Shown one piece after another: positions 31,701 to 41,317 of a DNA stretch of 64,000 nucleotides. The notes beneath the pieces were generated by a model. It was given only the letters and a program-made list of their open reading frames with translations, was not told the DNA's origin and did not search any database. The stretch's first letter is position 1. The number at the start of each line of letters is the position of its first letter. This stretch comes from Larus michahellis. Its lineage: Eukaryota; Chordata; Aves; Charadriiformes; Laridae. A program made the position numbers and the translations under genes. Location of the stretch: positions 50,503,324-50,567,323 of the forward strand of contig NC_133901.1 in assembly GCF_964199755.1 (NCBI RefSeq). Direction: 5' to 3'.

Positions 31701-34700
31701 AGCGGTTAGCAACAACATCAATGATAGCCTGCTCATCAGTTCCTTAGAAACAGAAGGGCAATTTCATGTAAGAACTCATAATAATCCCTCTGAGAGTAGG
31801 CATTTTATAATCTTGCATTTGGGCACAGTTGCATAATAAATGACTAGCATTTATGTCTACCAAATTTTCTGTGTAACTTCGTCTACTGAATTGCCCGAGT
31901 CATTTTGAAAGCGTGACTTTTGAAAAGCTTGGGGAGAAAAAACGTATGGTTAAATAAAAGTTGACAAAAAGGACAAAATGGCTTTAAGGAGTTAGCTCAA
32001 TAGAAATTTTAAGCTTCGGTTGCTTACTTACCAAACCCTTTCATAGCTTTGCGTAGAATTTCTGCATCCCTTCCAGCATCAAAGTTTGGAGCAGCTTGAA
32101 TTGTGCCCTGGGTACACTGAACCATTGCTGCAGGCTGAAAATAAGAGTGACATGTAACTAGCTATCCTGCACAATATAAATTCAAATTAAAATCATAACT
32201 TTGGAATCAGTATTTCAGAAGGAGTTGTCCATTAGTTCCCCATTTTTAATCTAACACAGAATCAGGACAACGTTTAGTTGGGTTGAACAGCTTTGGCCAC
32301 CAATGCCAAAGCAAAGCTTTTACCCAAGTGTATGGATGAAGATCTACTTGGTGAGCGAGTATACACAGATACAGGGTTATCATTTTGTTCTGGTTGTACT
32401 ATAGCTGGGAACTCTTGATGCAGAACACACTGAAAATTGTTGGAAACCAGTTGTAAAAACATTAAAACTACAGACGCCATGTAAAATTGATTACAGAAGA
32501 GGATGCAGCACATACCGGACCAGGCATTGGTGACGGTGCTTGTCCACCAGCATATCCTACTGAAAATAAATTCAAGAACAAGGTAAAAGGAATGAATCAG
32601 GTCTTCTCTTATTGTGTAAATGCTATCTAATAAGAAAAGAAAGCCATTTACAGACCTACCACTGCACAAAACTTGTTTCCTAGGTAATGATACCTATCAT
32701 GATCAGTAACTGAACTTCTTTCCCTTGGGAATGATGGGAAGAAGCAATCAATCACGGTCATATTCTGGTACATACACTAGCAAGGCAGTTCTAAAAATAC
32801 TAAACTTACTGCTGCTGTGGGAACTAGAAGGATCTCCTTATTAAATACTGCTATCTTTGACAAAAGTCAATATAGCTCATGCAAATGAAGTATGTGTGTC
32901 CTGTGCTCTCTTTTAAAGTCATATTATACACTTAAAATGTCTAGCATATAAAGAATAAATATTAAGAATTAATTGGTGCAAATAGAATTGAAGGAATCTC
33001 ATTTTGTGATCAAAAGCATTGTGAATACAAAAGCTACGACTACATTTTTTTGTACTGGACTTTTATTTTTTTAGCCATAATATATATCTACCACTGTTAT
33101 AATTTTAGCAGAAGCTTAGTTATTATTAGAGTTAAGGAAGCAATTATTAAAAAAAAAAGGTTTTGCTTCTCTGAATTTCTTGCAAACACAACTGACACAT
33201 TTCATGACAGAAATTGTCTTGATGGTAACTGACCACTCAAAGCATTAAAAACACTGCACCATTTTTAAGCAACTGTGTGCGTTCTCCTTTCCACTTCCCC
33301 CACTATGCTGGGGATCACCATGAACAAACAGATCTGAAAAATGCATCCGTTTCTTTGAGCTAACAGAAGAGCTAGATACTCATTGAATGTGATCTCTGGA
33401 TTTCACAGTTCTCATCAGATACTTCCAGTCTGAAGAAGGATAAGCACCTAAACCACTACATCATGACCATTAATCAGTGACAGCCATCCCTTTTGGACGT
33501 AGCACCTATAGAGATGGTTCTCATCAGCCCTTCAGTGGTCTTGTCAAGAAGGGTGGTAGGACGTGTACAGCACACAAACCTCAACAGCTAAAAGTAACAA
33601 AGGTAAGGGCCTAATTTGTTACTACCTATCCTGGGATCTCTTGGTTTAACCTTGGATGCTTAACGTTTCTTAGCTATGACATACCTGGAATTTGTGCTGG
33701 TCCACCTCCAGCATAGCTTTGGGCAGGAGGCTGCGGGTAGCCACCAAAGCCAGGGCCAGCGGGAGGCACACCAAACCCAGGGCCTGTAGGAGCTAGGAGA
33801 AGAAGAAAGACTTCAGCACGCTTCATGTGTTGTACTTGTGACGCGACATGAGCCAGGTTATTGAGCAAAGCTATGCAAGAGACTAATTTCTCTGTGTCTG
33901 TGCAGTGTCCCAAAACCATCACGGCCCTGCCATTAGCATGCAGGTATTTCCTGCTAGATAGCAATCTAGCCGGCTGCCTACACGCTGCTGCCTAAACTGA
34001 TCACTGAACAAAGCGGCTGTTCTTGACTACTTCTACCAAGCACAGGGAATGGTTACACCAGAAATCACTCCCGAGGTGAGTGATTGTACTCTAACAAAGG
34101 ATCTTACCTCCAGGATATGGTGGCATTCCTCCAGCCTGGGGAGTTCCAGGGTAGCCCCCAGGGGCAGGGTATCCCCCTGCGGCAGGATATCCTGCTGCCC
34201 CTGGATATCCAGCACTCGGTGGTGCTGCAGGGTAGGCCCCTGCTCCTCCCGGAGGGTATCCTCCAGGAACAGCGGGATAGGAGTACTGACCAGCTGGCGG
34301 ATAGACAGACTCTTGTCCTGTCGGCTGAAACACAAAAATGGATGTCTGTATGCCTGCTAACAGGACATTACAGTAAAAACTCTCAAGCTACCAAAATGTC
34401 CATGTATGTGTATAATAATGTGAATTATATAATTAGATCCAGCACTTTAAGCGTCAGCAGCAGAATTCCTGAAGCCTGGATGGGGGCCTCCTGGTTGAGT
34501 TTTCTGATGCGTCTCCCATGTTGACACTGAATCAGAAAGTGCTGCAGGGTGGAAGGCACCTCTGGATGGCCTCTGAGCCCGTCCACCTTGAAAGCAGGGC
34601 CCGCTTCAGTATTAGATGAGGTCACACAAGGCTTTGTCAAGTTTTCGGTCTCTCCAAGGAACGCTGAATCCACAGCCTCTTTGGGCCCCTATTCCAGTGT

Positions 34701-37278
34701 TCGACTACTCTCATAGTGAAAAATGTTTTCCTTAAATCAAATTACAATCATAACTTGTTGCCAGCTGCCCTTTCACTGTGTAACTCTGACAAGAGTCTGG
34801 TCCCGATGTCTCTATCACTCCTTCCTACATAGCAGAAGACTGACTAGATCTCTGCTTAACCGTCTCCAGGCAAGCAGCCTTCCCTGGACACGCTCCTGTT
34901 TGTCCATGTTTCTGTTGTACTGGGAAGCCACAACTAGACACAGTATTCCAGGTGTGCCCTCGTGAACACTGAGCACAAGGAATAATCATTTCCTTTGACC
35001 TGATGGCTTCGCTCTTGCTAAAGCCTGGTATGTCATTAGCCTTCACCCCCAGGTACATGCACTACTGAGCCACATTCGACTTGTCAACCACCTTTACTGG
35101 AAAGCTGCTACTTCTATCCCGCTTAAGTAAGAGGTGAGCTCAGCTAGGCTTGCTCTCTATGAATCATTAGGAGCTCACCTTCTGTTTTTATAGGACGTCT
35201 AAGAGATTAGTATCCTTGAAACTTCTGCCTCCCTTGCATAACCAGTATTTTCAAATGTTACATGGTGAGAACTTACAAGAACTGGGTTTTTTTTCCATTT
35301 CCTTTGCAATCCAGGTTATAAAGCATGGACATTCAATGACTAAATCTGGATCACTAAGTCAGACTGAACACCTATTACAGGTTTTAAATAAAAACAAGTC
35401 AAACATCTTTGTTTTGCTTTGCTTTGCCTTTGTTTTGCTACACATGGGACTTAAAGTCATACCACAAAGGTTGCTATTACCATTAAGGTACATTAGAAAT
35501 ATTTACTTGGATGACCAGGATGTCTGAGGGAAAACCCTGTAAGTTAAAATTCATATACTTGATCTTAAAAATCAGGTATTTAAAACCAGCTTCATAATGA
35601 AGCACAATGTACAGACTCATTACTCACTTGCTGAGAATCATCTTTACTGACTAGCTTTAGAAATATGTGTCACACATTACATGCAGTACACACTCATTCT
35701 TGAGCCCAGAAAACAAATAAACTGCAAAGCAGCGAAGTCCAGCTCAGATGTTCTCCTTGGGTTTGGTTGCCCCAAGATTTTTACCCTCAGATTACTGGGT
35801 CCAGGCTATATAATATTCTCTTCCCCAGCGGTACAGTCTAACCTTTCTCCGACAGACTCAACAAAAAGATTTTAATGGAATTTAGATTCACAAATCCAAA
35901 ATTAGGATCCTCAAAAGCCCTGCTCAGGTAACTATCACCATTACAGAAGAAAATAATTTCATATTGGTTTTTGCAGTGGTTGTCACTTTGGGCATCATCA
36001 ATCAGACTAGGAAACCTAGAATTGTTGATATCGAATCTAAAGTGTCTTTTAAATTAATCGATTGAAGTTGGCTGTATTTTAGATGCTAGCTAAGAAAAAA
36101 AAACATTTTCAGATGTAGTTAACAATAAATTACAGCTACAATCATGAGGGTCCAGCAGAACCTTGCGGGGAAAGGCAGAATAAACCCTGGCGTTAAGAAA
36201 GTCTGGCTTCTAACATGTTTATCTTTAGTTTGACTGCCTTAAGTGTTTCAGAAGTAGTAAGGGTAATTTGTAAAGCAAAACAATGGGAGAAGTTATTGCA
36301 TGTATTTATATGCATGTATTTATATATATTGCATGTTATTTATAGCTTTTCAGTAGTTTAGTAGGATTCAGGCTGAGCTCCATGCTTAAGTCTAGTTCTC
36401 TACTACATAAAACACAGACCATATAAAATTCCCACAATTACAGTATGATCAGTGCCATACTAATAAAAGCACACAGTTGCATCTAGCTTTGAAAAATGAT
36501 GCAGGCACATCAAAAAGACTGAAGTATCAGCCACACCTGATACACTCCAGCCTTCCATTAGAATTTTTAGTCCATTCAGTCATGAGCTGAAGGTGGAACA
36601 AAGTCCTGCGGCTGAAGGATAAGGAGGTCAAAGTCAAGATAGGGTGTCCTTTATCCTCAGAAAAATATTTACTTGGTGTCGTATGAAAGCTGGGCTACTT
36701 GAGCAAAGCGTTCCAAGCTCTTCCTGAGGGTAACAGCCACTGAAGTTTGTTCAGCATCTCTGTAAATCCTGGGATATGGGTATGCAGAATATTTGGTAGA
36801 GACTATGGTAGAAACTGGTTCAGATATTATGTCTCACCCTGTATGTAAAGACCCTCGTATTTATCTAAGAACTCCTGATACTTTAAAAAAATTATTTGCT
36901 GAAATAGTTAGCTATATAAAAAAAGACGAAACTCACAAGAGAAAGATAAACTACAACAAGATCAAACAATCAAAAGCCTTTCTGGAACAACAGGCAACAT
37001 TAAAAAAAAAAAAGAATCTTAAACTTCCTTCTTGGCATTCTTATGAGACAACTGTAAAGTCATCCTCAGGGATATAGAGACAAAAAAAAGACCATAAACT
37101 CTAGAAAATACTGTATATGAACTGACAGCTACTATTTACACATATAGAGAGCATAGTAAGAAGGGGTATTCACAGAATATAAATACAGTAGGAATGCAAT
37201 ACATTGAAGAGCCATACTTACAGGATAACCAGGGAAAGCGGGGTAGCCACCAGAAGGGGGATAACCCGGGTATGACAT
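25617..37278 (-). CDS. ANXA7: Annexin A7 (synexin)
   Basis: Ca2+-dependent phospholipid-binding protein linked to membrane fusion and exocytosis. Twelve coding exons on the minus strand, in transcript order: 37278-37222, 34324-34108, 33792-33685, 32559-32516, 32134-32032, 31743-31648, 30976-30863, 29645-29475, 27978-27808, 27699-27624, 26396-26284, 25739-25617. The product is about 463 residues, like the short mammalian isoform (466). The N-terminal ~130 residues form a Gly/Pro/Tyr-rich domain starting [19 protein letters not shown]. Four annexin repeats follow, with type II Ca2+ loops [22 protein letters not shown] and KGAGTDD. The protein ends [20 protein letters not shown]7 is preferred over ANXA11 by the MSYPGYPP start, the [20 protein letters not shown] segment and the GQ terminus. 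All splice sites are GT-AG. One exon (31743-31648) has a single extra base at its 5' edge that would shift the frame. Confidence 0.96.
25844..25877. repeat. 17-bp perfect tandem duplication
   Basis: TCATAGACTAGCGAGCA occurs twice back to back (25844-25860, 25861-25877) in the last ANXA7 intron. It looks like a recent duplication by slippage. Confidence 0.95.
26284..26396 (-). CDS. ANXA7: ANXA7 exon, annexin repeats 3/4
   Basis: 113-nt exon, acceptor TTTATTGCAG, donor GTAAGG. Encodes [20 protein letters not shown] then [17 protein letters not shown], including the repeat 4 Ca2+ loop KGAGTDD. Confidence 0.96.
26397..27623 (-). other. ANXA7 intron
   Basis: GT-AG intron. Contains a G-rich stretch at about 27147-27180 and no recognisable repeat. 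Confidence 0.8.
27624..27699 (-). CDS. ANXA7: ANXA7 exon, annexin repeat 3
   Basis: 76-nt exon, acceptor TTTATTTGTAG, donor GTAAGC. Encodes [20 protein letters not shown] then GLKAI, the second half of repeat 3. Confidence 0.96.
27808..27978 (-). CDS. ANXA7: ANXA7 exon, linker and annexin repeat 3
   Basis: 171-nt exon in phase 0. Encodes [20 protein letters not shown], then [20 protein letters not shown] with the repeat 3 Ca2+ loop, then [17 protein letters not shown]. Acceptor GCTCTTAG is pyrimidine-poor but the match to the family is clear. Confidence 0.96.
27979..29474 (-). other. ANXA7 intron
   Basis: AT-rich, nothing recognisable beyond splice sites. Confidence 0.8.
29475..29645 (-). 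CDS. ANXA7: ANXA7 exon, annexin repeat 2
   Basis: 171-nt exon, acceptor TGCCTACAG, donor GTGAGC. Encodes [20 protein letters not shown], then [20 protein letters not shown], then [17 protein letters not shown]: the whole of repeat 2. Confidence 0.96.
29646..30862 (-). other. ANXA7 intron
   Basis: Separates the two annexin repeat exons; no further feature seen. Confidence 0.8.
30863..30976 (-). CDS. ANXA7: ANXA7 exon, annexin repeat 1
   Basis: 114-nt exon in phase 0, donor GTACGG. Encodes [20 protein letters not shown] then [18 protein letters not shown], the second half of repeat 1 and the first residues of repeat 2. Confidence 0.96.
31648..31743 (-). CDS. ANXA7: ANXA7 exon, annexin repeat 1, with one extra base
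   Basis: Encodes [20 protein letters not shown] then [11 protein letters not shown] of repeat 1. The preceding exon ends in phase 1 (TTT G), so two bases are needed before the ACT of Thr. After the only AG acceptor (TTTCTAAG) there are three, GAA then ACT, making the exon 96 nt instead of 95. As written this shifts the frame immediately and destroys the GFGTDE Ca2+ loop. Every other ANXA7 exon is intact, so an assembly error in a short A run is the likeliest cause; a real allele or unusual splicing is possible. Confidence 0.9.
32032..32134 (-). CDS. ANXA7: ANXA7 exon, start of annexin core
   Basis: 103-nt exon, acceptor CTTATTTTCAG, donor GTAAGT. Encodes [20 protein letters not shown] then [14 protein letters not shown]. 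It joins the N-terminal domain to annexin repeat 1. Confidence 0.95.
32516..32559 (-). CDS. ANXA7: ANXA7 exon, Gly/Pro-rich linker
   Basis: 44-nt exon, acceptor TTATTTTCAG, donor GTATGT. Encodes [15 protein letters not shown] (first codon shared with the previous exon). Shorter than the corresponding human linker, which accounts for most of the length difference. Confidence 0.9.
32560..33684 (-). other. ANXA7 intron
   Basis: AT-rich intron in the N-terminal-domain part of the gene; nothing recognisable. Confidence 0.75.
33685..33792 (-). CDS. ANXA7: ANXA7 exon, N-terminal domain
   Basis: 108-nt exon, acceptor TTCTCCTAG, donor GTATGT. Encodes [20 protein letters not shown] then [15 protein letters not shown], low-complexity Gly/Pro/Tyr sequence typical of ANXA7. 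Confidence 0.94.
34108..34324 (-). CDS. ANXA7: ANXA7 exon, GYP-repeat N-terminal domain
   Basis: 217-nt exon, acceptor TTTGTGTTTCAG, donor GTAAGA. Begins [20 protein letters not shown] and continues with repeated GGYP/AGYP units, ending MPPYPGG. This tandem Gly-Tyr-Pro composition is the disordered domain implicated in annexin A7 self-association. Confidence 0.95.
34530..35130 (-). mobile_element. CR1 retroposon fragment (3' end)
   Basis: Reads as a reverse-oriented CR1 LINE. Successive segments match the usual CR1 3' part: GGTGGAAGGCACCTCTGGAT (34548), the CTTTGGGC...CCAGTGTTCGACTACTCTCA block, AGAGTCTGGTCCCGATGTCT, the CTCCAGGCAAGCAGCC region, GTTGTACTGGGAAGCC and the AGACACAGTATTCCAGGTGT stretch. 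It is diverged with small indels, so old. It lies in the intron between the first two ANXA7 coding exons, in the same sense as the gene. Confidence 0.88.
35131..37221 (-). other. Rest of ANXA7 first coding intron
   Basis: AT-rich sequence holding an imperfect tandem repeat at 36298-36344 and A runs near 36092 and 37000. No exon recognised. Confidence 0.75.
36298..36344. repeat. Short imperfect tandem repeat
   Basis: GCATGTATTTATAT occurs twice in a row and a diverged third copy follows after a TATA-type spacer. Confidence 0.85.
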
Positions 37279-37279
37279 T
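37222..37279 (-). CDS. ANXA7: ANXA7 first coding exon
   Basis: Acceptor is a T16 run followed by CCCCCAG; one untranslated A precedes the ATG at 37278-37276. Encodes [19 protein letters not shown], donor GTAAGT in phase 0. The start matches the family start exactly, so at least one non-coding 5' exon lies further upstream. Confidence 0.95.
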
Positions 37280-39953
37280 CTGGGGGAAAAAAAAAAAAAA
37301 AAGGTATTTTCACTGTCAAGACACTATATATGAGTTTGTAGTAGTTATTTGCTTGCTAATTATCTGTTAAATCACTTATTTGAACAATATGTTTAGTAGG
37401 TTTAGAATTGCTCGGGAGTACTTGACAGCTATTAAACCCACAAAACCTTTCCTTTTTTTCATTCACATGCCCATAGCAAGCAGGATTCAGAAGGGAAGCA
37501 TCTTCAACTTTGTAATTAACTATCACTCTTATTTAGGTTCACATAGACATTGAAGCATGGTAAGAGGCTTGAACCTCCAAAAAAACCTCTGAAATACAGG
37601 ATACACTTTGAGGTGCCAGCAGGAGGGGGATGAGCCCTTTGCCAGAACAGGAACAGAAGGGTCAGGCTTGAGCAGAGCCCAGGTCTCACACTGCACCAAG
37701 CACCTCTCTCCCATCACCCTGCACTCCTCCGCTCACAGGGGTAGTTCCTGTGAGAAAAGCAGTACCCTATCAATCAATCACATGTAGAATGATCAATTTG
37801 ATAGTAACGTGTGTAATCCCCATCCCCTACTTTATTTGTGTAGAAGATTCCTGTTTCCTGCGGGTTACTGTTTATTCTATTCCCATTTTTAATAGAGGGG
37901 CTTGTGGAACAGAATGGGACAGAGATCATCCCCCAGGTTGCCAACCAGTTAGGCAGGGAGTTTCTAGGCCATTAGCCAGGTTACGAAACACTTAATGCAG
38001 GAAAAAAAATGTCATGTTGACGCTAACCAGCCAGATTGCCTGATCAGGGCCTCGGAGTTACTCACAGCATGTTTCTAAGACAGTATGCACGTATGAAAGG
38101 ACATAGGAAATATAAAAATGAATGCAATACAGTGAAAGATTATTCAAATTTCTATGTATTCACTAGCCCAAACAGATTTGAAAGCAGAAGTCTTACTGCA
38201 TTGGACCATTAAGGCAATGGGTGCTCATAGAATTAAACATCTGAGACTTAATGTGGAAAACATGAAAACTTCCAAGTAGGTTACTTCAAGAGCCCAAACC
38301 AACTTGCAGAGAACCACAGCTATGCAGTCTCACACTGATAAACTTGGATCATCACTTCCAAATAAATAAAGAGGGAAGAACAACATGAGGTGTATTTGTA
38401 AATCTATGCTTTAATCATAAACACTGCTAATGGCTATTTATTTCCCTAAAAAGAAACACCTTAAACCCGTACCTGTACAGTATTTATTACTGACGGTTGC
38501 TTGAATGAACTTTAAATTTGGCTTTCAACAGTGCATTTCTTTTGGTGTTTCTGACTGTAACACTAGTTGTAAGTCCTTTCAGGAACAAGATGACCAGCAA
38601 CACTTCCTTCCAAGATCAGTTCCGCTCTTTCCGCTTACAGGAAAATATTTTGTCAGCAAAACTGAATATTAAAAAACAAACAAACAAAAACTTCTTCAGC
38701 TTTTCCGCCTTATGTAATTCAACTAAACTTACACCATTAAGAAGACAGGATTGTAAACCCTGTAAAACTTGTTAAGGTGCACTGGATCATTTCCACTGTA
38801 CAACTTACAATGTTTTTCATGATGCATAATCAACAGCTGGTGATGGCAACTCAGCTGTTTAAACTGCTGTAAAAAGTGTAATTTTTACAATAATCTTTTG
38901 ACCATATTAAAATATATCAAATTTTAGACTCATTGGTAAGATACTTAATTATAATGAATTTAAGTTTTCAGCTATGTCTCTGATTTACTAGCAAACACAT
39001 TCTGGCAAAAAGCCTTTTAAGGCATGAGTTTCCAACATTTCATTTTCAAGCAAACAAGCCATCAAGGCTATGTTGTATTTTTGATTACCAAATTAACCAC
39101 CCATGTAAACATGTGCTTTACAGTGCACCAGTAAATTGTTTAACACTTTCCTTACTTTTGTTGTACCAGTTCCTTTTCTAGGATTCAATTTGTGATGCGA
39201 GTTCTCTTGGGCCAGGTACTGGGAATTGTGGTATTTCATTTAATCATTCCCCTCTTAACAGGACACGGATTCCTATTTGTCATTCTTCTGAATTACAAAA
39301 ACAAAATAAAAATGTTTTCTTTGCATTTGCGTGATCTAGCTGCATTTTTTTTATTTGGAAAAAAAAATTTAGAGCAATAAAAAGGTCAAATAAGGGCTGC
39401 TGCTTCAGGCCTTTTGTAACTCAGCAGACATGATGCTGAGGGGAGACCTTATTGCTCTCTACAACTACTTGAAAGGAGGTTGTAGAGAGGTGGGGGTTGT
39501 TGGTCTCTTCTCCCAAGTAAGAAGCAACAGGACAAGAGGAAATGGCCTCAAGTTGTGTCAGGGGAGGTTTATATTAGATATTAGAAAAAATTTTTACACT
39601 GAAAGGGTTATCAAGCATTGGAACAGGCTGCCCAGGGAAGTGGTAGAACCTCATCCCTGAGGTATTTAAAAGACAGATAGATGTAGAGCTTAGCGACACA
39701 GTTTAGTGATGGTTTTTGTCAGCATTATGTTGACAGTTGGACTCGATGATCTGAAAGGTCCCTTCCAACCTATGCAATTCTATGATTCTATGCTAAATTG
39801 AGAATTCGGACTTGTCTCTGACACAGCAATATTTACTGAAACAGCTTTCAGTATGTGGATATGTTTTCCAGGAGAGAAATTAAGTCACTTACACAACATT
39901 AAGTACTTCGCAAACACCAGCCTGACACTGCCATAGCGCACGGCCTCACTTAC
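37280..39953 (-). other. ANXA7 5' intron
   Basis: Between the inferred non-coding exon 1 (ending 39954) and the first coding exon. Contains a plus-strand CR1 fragment at its promoter-proximal end and otherwise no recognised feature. Confidence 0.65.
39425..39795 (+). mobile_element. CR1 retroposon fragment (3' end)
   Basis: Clear CR1 3' end: GCTGAGGGGAGACCTTATTG, CTCTCTACAACTACTTGAAA, GGAACAGGCTGCCCAGGGAA, TTGGACTCGATGATCTGAAA and the terminal ATTCTATGATTCTATG microsatellite-like tail. About 370 nt, 5'-truncated as usual. It lies antisense in the ANXA7 5' intron, within 200 nt of the inferred exon 1 donor. The family is abundant in birds and other sauropsids. Confidence 0.95.
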
Positions 39954-39998
39954 CTCCGCATAAGCATCCTCAGAGGCAGAGATGCAACTGCTTTTATA
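39954..39998 (-). promoter_or_regulatory. ANXA7: ANXA7 non-coding exon 1 donor with upstream TATA-like box
   Basis: On the minus strand GCGGAG|GTAAGTGAG gives an excellent donor at 39954/39953. A TATAAAAG motif lies at 39998-39991, about 40 nt before it. Either transcription starts in the CpG island and this TATA is incidental, or a TATA-driven start gives a very short exon 1. No coding is expected here. Confidence 0.45.
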
Positions 39999-40039
39999 AC
40001 CGAAATAGCAACAGATTTGCCCATCAGACGTTAATTTCC

Positions 40040-41240
40040 ACCCCGTTTTCCCCGGCCGGAGCACAAAGGCCAGTCCGGGCACGGCCGGGCGCTGTCACAG
40101 CCCGCCCTGGGGTGAGTCAGCGGCGGCACCGGCCGCGGGCCGCAGCCCCCGCCGGTTCTCCTGGGCGGGCTGGAACCGCAACCTGAGGGGGAAGTGTCTT
40201 CTTTGGCGGGGGTGGGGGGGGGCAGATGTAGCTCTGAGGGTGTAACATCAGGGGACGCGCTAAACTCGGCGCGTGGGGCAGGAGCTCGACGGTACAAAGC
40301 GAGAAGTGTCCCCACAGACTGGCCCCCGCGGGGACGGGGACGGCCACGGCCACGGCCACGGCCCCGGCCCCGGCCCCGCACACGGCGGGGCGGAGGAGGC
40401 ACGGCCCGCGCACACCTGCGCTCCAGCCGCGGCCGCCCCCGCCAGCACCACACACGCCCCCGCACCCTTTAAAGGACCCCGGTTGGGGCCGCCACCGCCC
40501 CGCCCGGAGCCGGCCCTGCCCGCCGCGAGAGCCGCCACCCCCCTCTGTTTCGGGGCGGGAAGGGCGGTCATGTATCTCACCCCGCTCCCTCAGCCCCGGG
40601 CCACCGCGGCGAGCCCTCCGGCGAGGCACGGCTGCGGGCGGAGACAGGTATTACTCTATTTACTTCTCCCGGGGCGACCGGGACCTCGTCCCCGCTCCGC
40701 ACCGGGAGGGCAGGCCGCCGGCCGGGGGGTTGCGGCGCTCTGGGGCGGGCCGCTGCTTCCCTCGGCGGGGCACCTGCCGAGCCCCGAGCTGGCGGGCGGC
40801 CGCAGCTCCGGGAGCACTGCCTCGGGATGCCGCTCGGGTCGCCCCGGGCCCCACACGCCCGTGTCGCAGGGCGCGGCGGGGCTGAGTCCGAGTTTCCCCC
40901 GTCCAGACCCGGAGGCGGTGTGTGAGGAGAGCCGGCGGGGCCGGGCCCTGAGGCGAGGGGCGCACACAAGTCGTGGCCGGCCCACCCCTGCCCCCCGGCT
41001 GCCTCACCTGAGGGGAAACCTGCGGAGCCTCCGGCCTCTCTCCCGCAGCTGCACCGCAAAATGGAGTCTGTGGGGCCGGGCGGCACCCGCTCCGCCCCCG
41101 GCACCGAGCCCGCCCCGGCCCGGCCCACGGGCCCCGCTCCCCGCGGGCAGGGGCACCGCGCCCGGGTCCCGGCGGGGCCGAGGCGGGCCGGCAGCGGCTC
41201 CCGGTGGTGGTGGCGGCCCTGCTGACCTGGGACCCCTTTT
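40040..41240. promoter_or_regulatory. CpG island, ANXA7 promoter region
   Basis: About 1.2 kb of very GC- and CpG-rich DNA bordering the 5' end of ANXA7, in strong contrast to the AT-rich surroundings. Long open frames on both strands here are a by-product of GC richness. It contains G-runs (40205-40222) and a hexamer repeat (40340-40378). Probably the ANXA7 promoter and possibly bidirectional. Confidence 0.8.
40340..40378. repeat. GC-rich hexamer tandem repeat
   Basis: Three GGCCAC-type units followed by three GGCCCC units inside the CpG island. Confidence 0.9.
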
Positions 41241-41317
41241 CCTATCTGTGCAGGTTTGCCCCATCTTGCTGAGGGAAAGCTGCAGTATGCCCAGTTCTCC
41301 TTCAAAACGGCTGAGAG

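Noticed and set aside
34084..34524. 146-codon plus-strand frame
   Set aside because: Antisense of the ANXA7 Gly/Pro/Tyr exon.
40117..41305. Several 100-240-codon minus-strand frames upstream of ANXA7
   Set aside because: Same GC-island artefact; ANXA7 starts at 37278 with a family-typical N-terminus, so no coding is needed here.
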